Shown: positions 9,288-18,017 of the stretch, one piece after another
How positions within the stretch are numbered: the stretch's first letter is position 1
How the letters are laid out: each line of letters begins with the position of its first letter
NCBI RefSeq assembly: GCF_022376445.1
Contig: NW_025955079.1
Location: 61,820 to 125,819, forward strand
Length of the DNA: 64,000 nucleotides
Source of the DNA: Fomitopsis serialis
Taxonomy: Eukaryota > Basidiomycota > Agaricomycetes > Polyporales > Fomitopsidaceae
Direction of reading: 5' to 3'
Program-made: the position numbers and the translations under genes
The notes under the pieces: model-generated
What the model saw: the letters and a program-made list of their open reading frames with translations, nothing else
Told to the model about the DNA's origin: nothing
Databases searched by the model: none

Positions 9288-10863
9288 TGTGGTGATTGCG
9301 AGTCCCCGGTGCGTGGACGACGCGGAAGGGAATTCTTGGTATCGGTGAAAACGATGGGCGGGGGTCGTTGGTACCAGTTGACGGTTGGCGGAGGAAGCGA
9401 GCGAGGTCCGTGGTACCTCGCGGAGGGAAAAGGGGGAATGGGGAGGTGTGCCGCACGCTTCGTCCGCGCTGTCCTTTAGTGAAGACTGCCTTTCCTGAGC
9501 CTGGTATACTCGATAGCCTTCCCTCCGACGTTCCTAACCTGAGTTCTCCTCGATCCTGAGCCTGAGCCTAACTTATGCGACCTTCCTTAGCCTGAGCGCG
9601 AGCCTGAGACGAGACCTGAAGCCTGAGATTGCCCGGCGCAACCTAGATACTGAGTCCTGAGAGGTAGTGGTAGGTGACTAACTCCTCCCTCCCTCTCCCC
9701 CCTAAGTCTCCTCCCGCCGCCGTTTTCCCACGTCCTACCCTCGCTGGCACCCGTTCCTCTCCTCTCCCGTTCCTTCCGCACCCGCCGCGTCTCCTTCCGA
9801 CCCCTCGCCGTGCCCTTCTCCAGCTCCTTCCGCCCCCTCCGCCTCCTCCCGACGCCTCGCCATACCCTTCTCCAGCTCCTTCCGCTCCCTCCCCCTGGCT
9901 CTCAGTGTTTCCCCACCGTCTGCAATGCCCGCCGATGCTCCCCCGAACCCGTCCACCATCGTCTTCACCACCCGGTTCTACCGCCTCATCGATCTTCTCC
10001 GTGACGAACGCGTAGTCGAGCCTCGTCTGAACCCCGATAGCGACCACGAGTGGCTTGCCTGGGCCCACGGAGCTCGGTGGTTAATCGTGCGTCTTTCCCT
10101 TCATCCTGATTCCTGATCCCCCTCTAAGCCGTCCTCCCCGCAGCGAATGCTCTTCGACTCTCGTTCCCGTGCAGTGGCCCACGGCGATGCTTCCCTTCCG
10201 CTCGTCCGCCGCTATCCCGACGTGCAGGAGCTGATCGAGTACCTCGACCAAGTCTTCCTCACTCTTCCGTCGCAGCATAGCTACGTGGGCGAACCCTTCC
10301 CTTTGATTGCCTGGGCCCCGAATCGGGTCACCGCCGAGCAGGCTGACGCAGAGATTGGTCGTCCCCTCCTTCCGGTTCGCTACTTGGAGCGTCCCTTACA
10401 GCTCTCGTCCTACCGCGCTTCGTCCGACAGCCTCGACAGCCTCCTTACTCGGTTCCAGGGCCTCCTAGACGAGTGCCGCACCGCTAACCGCGACGCTCGT
10501 TCCGAAGCTGTTCGTATCGCCCGAGGCCTGAATACGGTGGAGGGCGGTGTTCGCGACTTGCACGCCCGCCTGTCGGAGGGAGTCTACGTCCCGGACGGCT
10601 ACTCTGGGGTACCTCGCCGCCTGCGGTTCGCGCCGGTTAGGGATGTCGATGATCTGGAGGAAGGAGAGGTTGAGGACGCCATGGGGGAGGAGCCCGTTGT
10701 CCATGTACTGTAGCCGTCTTCCTCCCGCGTGTTCTTATATTGGTTGTCCTTCCGCCGAGTCGTCCTTCCGCCAATGGATGTCGCTTCGCTCCGCATTGCC
10801 TGGGCCTGAGTGCGTGTGTCGTTCCGGGCTCGTACCGCTGTTCCCATGTGGGCCTGCCCCACA
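9288..10863 (-). repeat. Ty3 element 5' LTR (copy 1), 1576 bp
   Basis: The limits come from comparison with 53863-55437. Identity begins exactly at TGTGG and ends at CCACA, so the repeat has the expected TG...CA ends. The two LTRs, which belong to two different element copies, differ by one substitution (ATCGGTG versus ATCAGTG near 9340/53915) and one base in a G run near 9433 in the parts I compared. That points to recent activity. Direct repeats of GAGCCTGAG type lie at about 9540-9640. At 1.6 kb it is long for an LTR because it contains a spliced gene on the other strand. Confidence 0.9.
9925..10713 (+). CDS. Spliced antisense gene inside the LTR (copy 1)
   Basis: Exons 9925-10086 and 10144-10713 join in frame across a 57-bp GTGCGT...CGCAG intron to give 243 residues. 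The protein begins MPADAPPNPSTIVFTTRFYR, has an aromatic-rich N-terminal part (LAWAHGARWLI), a central stretch of mixed composition (DVQELIEYLDQVFLTL) and an acidic C-terminus (DVDDLEEGEVEDAMGEEP). The same gene, with the same exon limits, is in the other LTR (54499-55287). Orientation is opposite to gag-pol. A CT-rich tract upstream (9680-9900) looks like a promoter. No family was recognised. Because it is in the LTR, a complete element would carry it twice. Confidence 0.6.
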
Positions 10864-11947
10864 CCGTGGCAGGGTGTCCGAGTTCATCGGTGTTGGCGAA
10901 GAACGTGATCGTGAAGGTGTCCGTAGCATGGACAACGTGGTCGTTCACGGTCCCGGGGGCGCCCGCTTTGGTGAGTATGCGGTCGACATGCTTCCGGAAG
11001 TCGTCGTGGGACCAGAGCGTGGTCTTGATCCGTTTGAGGATCGCGTCCTCGTTGTCCTGATCCACGCAGTCACCTGCAAAATTGCAGATGACCCAGGAAG
11101 GCGGTGTCGCCTCGATTTTGGTGACGCTGAACGCGAGCTTCTCGCTGATAGCGAACGTCTGCTGGTAGAGGAGGAACTCGCGGAGCCTCGGCGACCCCCC
11201 TGTGAGGAACATCGCCCAGGGCTTGCTGTAGCGGTCTCTCGCGTTGCCCGGTCCATTCTTGATGGGCATGACGACTTTCAGCCCCTTGGTGTCGGGGTTC
11301 TTGTCGTCTTGGGCACGTAGTGCCGCCTCTACTTGCTCAGGGGTCCCCGTCTCGATGATGGCGGCGAGGGTCTCGTCATCCATGTCCGCGTCCGGAGCCT
11401 CGTCCTCGAAACGTAGGGTCTTCATGAAGGAGAGGACGTCGCGGTTGATTCGGGGTTGTTCCCTGAAGAGGCTGGCGCCCCCTCCATAGAGCAGGACAGC
11501 GAGGAACTCGTCCGGGGCCTCCTTGATCACCTTCGCTTGCTCGTCGCAGACGTTGGCGATCAGCTTGTCGAGTGGGATGTAGAGCCGGTCATACACGGCG
11601 TCCGTGTATGCGACGCGGGTGGTGGGGGTGGCCGTCGAGGGCTCGACGTCTCTTGTGCGTTTGCGGTGGGGGTCCTCGTCTACGCCCTTCGGTGGGGCTA
11701 GCGGGTTTGGCCACGGGTACGATTGCTTCTCGTTCGCGGCTACGGTGAGGGTGCGCTTCGGGAGGCCTCGAAGTGCGCGTGGGTTCATTACGGAGTCGCT
11801 TTCTAGTGTCGTGGAGTCATGCTCACGATCGGGTTCGGCAGTCGTCTGCGCTGGGGATCCTCCCTTCTCGTTCCTGCTCCGCTTCACCGTTCTCTCCGTC
11901 TCGCTCGTGCCCGTCTTGGGCGTAGGGTCGTCCGGCGACGGGGTCAT
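10637..11947 (-). pseudogene. Host or older-element gene truncated by Ty3 LTR insertion
   Basis: An open frame starts at 11947 (MTPSPDDPTPKTG) and runs about 360 residues before it crosses into the LTR at 10863; the last 75 codons to 10637 are LTR sequence and not part of the original protein. The N-terminus is charged and disordered (RTVKRSRNEKGGS). The rest looks globular (SWVICNFAGDCVDQDNED, ILKRIKTTLWSHDDFRKHV, ATDTFTITFFANTDELGH). I recall similar uncharacterised proteins in Agaricomycetes, possibly ORF1-like proteins of non-LTR elements, but cannot show that here. The true C-terminus would lie beyond the missing left LTR, outside this window. Confidence 0.55.
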
Positions 11948-12390
11948 GTCGGGTCAAGGGAGGAGCGCGTTGTCTCGGGAGCGTATGGCTTGGGGGAGCT
12001 GCTCGAGGGGGAGGTGTTTCGGTTCGCCTCAGGATATCAGCGGACGTTTTCAACCGCCGTTTTGCGCCATTTCTGTGGGCGCTGTCATGGCGGCGGTTGT
12101 GCTTTGTCGTCCGGGCGAAACGTGCGCCGTGGTCGTTGTGTTTCGTGGTAGCGTTTCGTAGTCTCCGTAGCTGACCAAAAAGAGATACTCTCGTTTTTGG
12201 TCTGCAGCGAGACGCGCCGTCCATATAGGGCCTGCGGTTTAGACTTATAAGGCAACTAGTGACTTCACCTCGCGCGCAGATCAGACAGGCGTCAACTCAT
12301 GCTCGTGGCCCAAAAATGAGGCGAACTAGCACGATTTATCATCCGTACGAGTGTACATATAGTCTACAGAATGAATGATGTATTTGAGAG
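11948..12390. other. Divergent intergenic region with a small palindrome
   Basis: This gap lies between the start of the truncated minus-strand gene and the plus-strand DUF6589 gene, so it should hold both promoters. At 12173-12202 there is an inverted repeat with arms GACCAAAAA and TTTTTGGTC around a GAGA/CTC centre. No RNA gene was seen. Confidence 0.35.
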
Positions 12391-14640
12391 ATGTCTACCA
12401 ACAGTACTGCCATCAACTTCGTGTTCAGAGATGGACATCGCACATCTAGTACTCAGTCTGCCTCGGCAGCCGAACCCTCAGGCTGCTGTCTTTGCGGACA
12501 ATCATTCCAAGCAGCTCGTCAGCCACGACGCACAGACAAGGAGAAGCTCAATATCATGTTGAGGGTCCTCAGCCAGCTGAGCTGGACACTCGGTGAATTC
12601 TTGTACAACTTGTTCAGGTCGAAGGATGACAATGGCGAGAAGATCCAACGCGACGAACCACACCGGACAATGATCGCCCGCTTCCTCAGTGGAAACACGA
12701 AACATACATTTGTGGAGATGGTCCAAGCAATCATGGAAGACACCGCAGGACTCCCCAAGCAATCGGATGACGAGAGTACATACATGTACTCACAGAACCA
12801 TCCATCCCTCGAGATCAAACATGCGCGACCTGCGCTTACAACGATGGCCGTCGAGCTTGTGACCAAGGAGATGGTGCGGGAGATGAACACAACTGTAAAG
12901 AGTGTGAATGGGCTGCACGGATCTGCAGTGCCGTTGAGGCGAGGAGGCAGGATGCATCTCAGGTGGCAAGACATCAGCACTTCGACAGTGGAGACAACGA
13001 AGACCATACTCAGTACACACAGCCCCCTCGCCTTTCATTTCCTGCTTCGGCTCGCGACCCCTCCAGCACGGACTGCCACAGACACACAGTCTCCCGAAGG
13101 TGTAGTCATCGCAACTCGCAGAATCCGTCCACCCAAATTGGTGCGTGTACTGTGTCCACTGTGTTGGTATCAGCAGTGCTTACAAATGATGTGGGCATTA
13201 GACAGTTACCGAGGTTCTGAGCGATGTCGCATACTGCAGGACGTACAGTGCCCGCTTGCTACCCGTCGCGCGAGGAATTCTGTACTTCGCATGTGGCGCG
13301 CAGCTGTCACTGTTCAACTACAACAGCCGGACAGGTCACACACCGAGTTGGAGTACCGTGATTGCGACGTTGAAGCGTCTTGCCGACAGTGCACGGGAGG
13401 AGCTGCGGGAGATGGGAAAGAGTGAGACGCAGGCCCTGGTGATGCGGATGGATAATGTCCAGAAGTATCGTAAACAACGCGAGCAGAGGATCGGTCGGAG
13501 GAACGAGATGGATGTTGGTCTTGCGGCCACAGTTGCGGAAGCCAAGGACTTCACGGCGGATGCTCTAGACCTGGGTGATAAACTCCGTCGCATTGCCGAG
13601 AACGAACGTTCGACACTCACTGTTCCCAAGCTGTTGAACATGATTGATCTCGATCACTACGAGACTGTCAGCGCACTACAATGGCTGCAGACCCTCGTGT
13701 ACTCCATTCCACAGCTCAACTGCCACAAATCAGCCCTCGAGAAACTCAACAAGACGGAAGGGGCAAAGCTGCGCGTACCTAAACAAAAAACGGCCCTGCA
13801 TCCCCTCGCCACAACACGCAAAAACGAGAACGTCATGACGGAGTTGCGTGATGCACTGGTCGACTTCATGGAGCAGGTGGGACAGGAGGAAGAAGATTAT
13901 CAGCAGCGGCTTCTGTTCATTGGAGGCGATGGACTCACCTTCGAGAGGCTACAGCAGATCAAGCAATATCTAGACGACCAGACGACTGCCTACCGCCGTT
14001 TCGATATCATCATGCCATTCCTGGAAATCTGGCATACTATCTGGACACATCTCAGTTCAGTATTCGAGACTCACTGGGGCAATGAACTCACGAAAGACCC
14101 CTCGAAGCTTGGCCACAGTGCTCATAAGATCGGGCAGAAGACGCCATCAAATCTAAAGAAGGTCGATTATTACGCTGCGTCGCACCTGTTGTATCTTGTG
14201 CTCGACACACGGATACTCATTGCTGGAGGTGAGCATGTCAGATTGTTCAGCTGACTTGCACGAGAGACTCACCAATTGATTCACCAGAATTCTCCTCGGT
14301 GCCGAAGACATCTTCGAGCATTTTGCTCAGATGGACTCGGACACAGTGCCCTCGCTTGATAGGCTTTTCACACAGGCCCGAGTTCTGCATCGGCGCTATT
14401 CGAGTCGCGAAGCATACCACCGTGCGCGTCATGGCCAGAAGGCGCGAGACAGCGACACCACAATACCTGTGGGTCGCCCATGGAGTGCACCTAGTGAAAG
14501 TTCGTCAGCAAACATCGACAACAGGGGTAATAATGCCACCCGACCACCACAGGATAGCGCAGACTCGGACTCACGAGATGCATTCCAAGGCGATGAATGC
14601 CTTGCCGACTCATGCATGTTGATACACGATGGGCTCTTGT
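12391..14640 (+). pseudogene. DUF6589 protein gene, 5' part (split by the 24-kb transposon)
   Basis: The frame starts at ATG 12391 (MSTNSTAINFVFRDGHR). An N-terminal exon runs to about 13140; at least one intron precedes the second long exon (about 13200-14230). That exon carries the DUF6589 signature segments LDHYETVSALQWLQTLVYSI, MPFLEIWHTIWTHLSSVFET and LGHSAHKIG followed by NLKKVDYYAASHLLYLVLD. An intron (about 14229-14287) is followed by an exon with LLGAEDIFEHFAQMDSD. The frame ends at a TGA formed exactly at the junction with the transposon. The continuation is at 38881. DUF6589 is an uncharacterised Agaricomycete family often present in many copies. The exact splice sites near 13141-13200 are not certain. 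Confidence 0.8.
14633..14640. repeat. Target-site duplication, left copy (GCTCTTGT)
   Basis: The 8-bp sequence GCTCTTGT occurs immediately before the transposon and again immediately after it at 38881-38888. Removing the element and one copy restores the DUF6589 reading frame (HDGLL then SRIVTQS), which fixes the boundary. As I recall, an 8-bp duplication fits Zisupton/KDZ and hAT-type transposition. Confidence 0.85.
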
Positions 14641-14660
14641 GAGCCCATCTAGCTAAACAC

Positions 14661-14764
14661 CCTGTTGTTACCCGGCCAACCGACGTGAGATTCACTTATC
14701 GTTACCCGGTCACCCGACGTCGGCCGACGGTTTGACTCCGCCGTTAGTGCCCGGGTCGGCCGAT
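14661..14764 (+). repeat. Left terminal inverted repeat of KDZ element
   Basis: The sequence begins near TGTTACCCGGCCAACCGACG and matches the reverse complement of 38756-38860 over about 100 bp with scattered mismatches. It contains two direct copies of a TTACCCGG(C/T)CA(A/C)CCGACGT unit, which could be paired transposase-binding sites. About 20 bp between this repeat and the target-site duplication are much less well matched to the other end. Confidence 0.85.
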
Positions 14765-15500
14765 GCTCAGACTTTCCGGCCGGCTGCGTGTCGGCCGACG
14801 CGTCAAACTGAATGAGCACCTCCGGGTCGGCCGCCCACCACAGGTTGTTAGCTCCTTACATTGGCTGCTGACATCCCTCGCCGGTCGGCCGAGAATGAGA
14901 TTCCTATCTCCAGCCTCAGCGGCCGACGGTCAGAAATCCCTTGTCCACCCGGGCGGCCGGCGGTACGACCGGGCGGTCTATACCTGGTCGGCCGACCAGC
15001 GGGTGGCGTATTCGTCCCGCGGCGGCCGCGCGTTGGATAAACCATGGTAGTTTTCCCGGCCGCCCTGCTGAGGATCTACAGTCATTCTCAACCCAATCAG
15101 TGTCGCCTGGTGGGCCGATACCTTCCCTTGGCAATCATGCCGTAACAATACATCGGGGCGGTGGCACGTCGGCCGGAGAGTTCTCCAACAATAAGAGACT
15201 CACCATTATGTCCCGGTCGGCCGAGTCTGCTAAGAATGGCTTTCATGGTGCAGCAGCCGATGCACACAAGGCGATGCCGCTCTCCTTACTTTGTTGCCTC
15301 GGCCGGCATGAGGTATGTTGGATGCTGTCAGTTCGGCCGGGATGTGAGATTCCGGATCCCTATCGAGTCGGCTGAGACTCGAGCTGATCCGGAATCTCAC
15401 ATCCCTTTTCCTGTGGCTAGGGCGGTCAGTGGTTTCTCAGACCGCCGGGAAGCTAGGGGGGCGGGGCACTAGCATTGCTTTCCGACCGGCTGACATGATA
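14700..15500. repeat. Left subterminal array of GGTCGGCCGAC-type motifs; no gene
   Basis: About 800 bp with many scattered copies of the palindromic core CGGCCG, often as GTCGGCCGAC or GGTCGGCCG, in both orientations (for example near 14729, 14756, 14791, 14827, 14884, 14989, 15216). Short ORFs here follow the repeats and have no coding character. A matching array lies at the other end of the element. Such subterminal motif clusters usually bind transposase. Confidence 0.7.
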
Positions 15501-15602
15501 CACTGCAGCCATACCGAGTCGATCCCCACTGTCTCAAGCATCATCAGCGAGCCGGTTAAGGCTGCAAGCAATATATAATACACAACGGTTATCTAATTTC
15601 CA

Positions 15603-17803
15603 CTACTTTTTATCTGCGCCGCAGCGCTCCTTCAGCCTCAGCAGCATTTCCCCGCCTTGCCTGTTTGCCTTCCTCATTTCTCGCAGTGCCTCCAATCGCG
15701 CCTTCACGACATTGCTCTCCTGCATCTGCCGTCGCAGCATCGTCGGAAGGGGGCCTTCGTATGTGGGACCCCGGACGATCCCGTGGGCAACTGTGGCACA
15801 TATGAGAGACAACGGAATGCTCCATATGGAATCGGCCTACCTTGGAATTCCTCCTCCTCCGGCGATACTGCGGTGCGCCACGGCCCGGGCCACTCGCTGG
15901 GGGACTGCGATCGCCCGGCTGCAGAGGAATTCCCCCGGAATGGAGAACTGCTACCTGGAATATGAATCAACTTTGTGAGAAAGCCGCCACACCAGCGGAT
16001 CGACCACCCCGCCCGCCACCGGACGCCCGCCCCCGGACGCCCGCCCCCGGACGCCCGCCCCCGGACGCCCGCCCCCGGACGCCCGCCACCGGACGCCAGA
16101 AGTAGACTGGCTGTTCAAACGACTCACCTTCACCAGTGTTCGAACCCGACGGACCAGCAACATGTTCAGACCCGGCGGAGTCATGGGCCGGGCTACTGCT
16201 CAACGCACGTACACCCGAGCACTCTTCCACGAGGGGGATAGCCTGCAGTACCCAACTCGTCATCAGTTTGAATGTACCCACCATTTCGATGGCTTACCCT
16301 CGATAACGTAGCTTCAAACCGCGGTTCTTGTCCATCCGGGATGCTACCCAGCAAGACCTGTTCAATTCGCATCCCGGCAGGCATCCTAGCTTCATCCCTT
16401 GGGCCAGTTGCCCCAAGCCCGAATATGTTTCCGAATCGGGCAGGAACCCGCGGTGGCCCACGACCGGCGGTCATCGTTGTGGGTCCCAGGGAAGGGGAGA
16501 ACTGCGGACGGCTGGAGGAACGTGCCGGGTGCGGAGCGGCGACAGGCGTAGCCATTCTCGCCGGCCTGGGCGGGATGACTAGCGGTTGCTCGATGCCTCT
16601 CGACTCCATTTCCTCGTCACCCGATGACAAATCCAATGGCGTTGCAGCACGGGCAGGGGAGATTTTCGGATATGCAACGGCATGACCAGCCTGGGAAGCT
16701 GCGACCGGTGTAGCCTGCGGAGTCGCGACCGGCGTAGCCACTCTTGCCGGCCTGTTCGGGATGAGGAACGGTTGCCCGTCCGCCCCCGAATCAGATTCAT
16801 CGCCGCTTGATAGGTCGATCGCCGTAGAGAGGACGGAGCCGGTACGACTCGTCTTTGACCCGTGCGTTGATGAACCCGGGCGTGCTTGCCTGCTGGGGAT
16901 AACAAAAGGGCCCACGGGTCCCCCTACATCCGACTCGCCGTCCGAGTCACCGTCGGACAAATCGAGTGTTCCCGCACGCCCGCTCGATGCCGAGGTGGCA
17001 ACGGTGCTTGCAGATCTCGACGGCATAGCCAGGGGCTTGTCCAGGGTGTCCAGATCGGAGTCAGTGTCCGACAATACCAGAGCATTCGTCACTCTACTGG
17101 CAATGCCAGTGGTTCCGGGCCTGGTCAGGCCAACTGACGGTCTTACCGGCGTATTGCTTTCGGGGTCTGAGTCAGGGCAAATAACTACGGGAGCACCCGG
17201 AGGCCTTCGCCGCGGGAGAGGGACAGGCATGACAAACCGACGGCGGGGTGGTGACGCCTGTTTGGTTTCCCCGTCGGAGACGAGCATGGCATCAGCACCG
17301 GCACCATTATCTACACCGCCTGACGACGGGCCACCGTCCGGACTTGTGTCCTGCACCCGAGTCAATTGTATTCCGGGTTTCCCGATGACTGTGCTCACCA
17401 TGGCATCCGGTTCGGTGGGCGGAAGTGTACCGGGTCTCGGTGGGATGATCAGTGGTGCTGACACAGTAAGCCCGAGTCAATGTGGCATCCAGACTACAAG
17501 CCATTGCGACCCGACATACCTTGGTCATCCTCGACATCACTGGCATCCTGGGCGGCGTCACCGGGTGAGCGCACCATCCTATGTGAAACAATAAGTATCG
17601 ACGCACCGACAACGAACCGAGCAAGTCACGCAGCTCCTGCGACCGTGTCTCCTCTGGATTCGCCTGTCCGGACGAAATACCGGCTGGCCCGGATGTAGCG
17701 GGTGATCCTGAATATGGCGCTGTTAGGAATGCTTCCAATACGAGTATAAAAGTCACACTTACCATCTTTACGCTTCATAATCGCAACAACTGATTTCGAC
17801 ATG
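15603..17803 (-). CDS. Protein with a tandem array of SUMO-interacting-motif-like segments
   Basis: A multi-exon minus-strand gene, probably starting at ATG 17803 (MSKSVVAIMKRKDG). The main exon (17464 to about 16305) encodes roughly 390 residues in which hydrophobic-acidic segments recur: MLVSDGE, VVICPDSD, ALVLSDTDSD, TLDLSDGDSD, AIDLSSGDESD and PLDLSSGDEE (about residues 60, 93, 129, 167, 216 and 277 of that exon's frame). They match the core [VIL]-rich plus Ser/Asp pattern of SUMO-interacting motifs. Each is followed by a P(L/F)(V/L)IP-x-RPAR block. Later exons (about 16233-16131, then 15961 onward) end in a charged helix (LRRQMQESNVVKARLEALRE) and stop at 15603. The last large intron contains the 14-bp minisatellite. 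Divergent from the next gene. Function is inferred only. Confidence 0.6.
16011..16097 (+). repeat. 14-bp minisatellite, array 1
   Basis: About six tandem units of GGACGCCCGCC(A/C)CC, period 14 bp. It lies in what I read as the last large intron of the SIM-array gene, near its 3' end. Confidence 0.9.
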
Positions 17804-18017
17804 GTTGTAGGGAGCAAGAGGTTGGTTCAGATCTCATCAGTGAGATCGATCGGATGTCCCGCGGCGCGGCTCAGCCACACAGGTCACGTGTCTGTGGCTG
17901 CGTTCCCACAGTTCGTCGCTGCCGCTCAATCGTCTCTACCTGAATTCCGTCACCAACGTCCACTTCATTGCCGCCTGTAATCCGCCTGCTTCGCCCATCC
18001 CTCGGCTTTCGTTTACA
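17804..18017. promoter_or_regulatory. Bidirectional promoter gap between SIM-array gene and Cys6-A gene
   Basis: 214 bp between two start codons on opposite strands. No minisatellite and no CGGCCG array is present. It must hold the promoters of both genes if the starts are right. No sharp TATA box was identified. Confidence 0.45.

Noticed and set aside
10637..10863. C-terminal 75 codons of the 10637-11947 frame as a genuine protein end
   Set aside because: They are LTR sequence, repeated at 55211-55437, and belong to the Ty3 element.
12173..12202. GACCAAAAA...TTTTTGGTC palindrome as a terminator or RNA gene
   Set aside because: It sits in a promoter gap of a eukaryotic gene pair. A small hairpin alone does not support an RNA gene or a bacterial-type terminator.
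15603..15970. A separate small gene at 15603-15970
   Set aside because: Splice sites and phase fit it as the last exons of the SIM-array gene, so it was merged with that gene.
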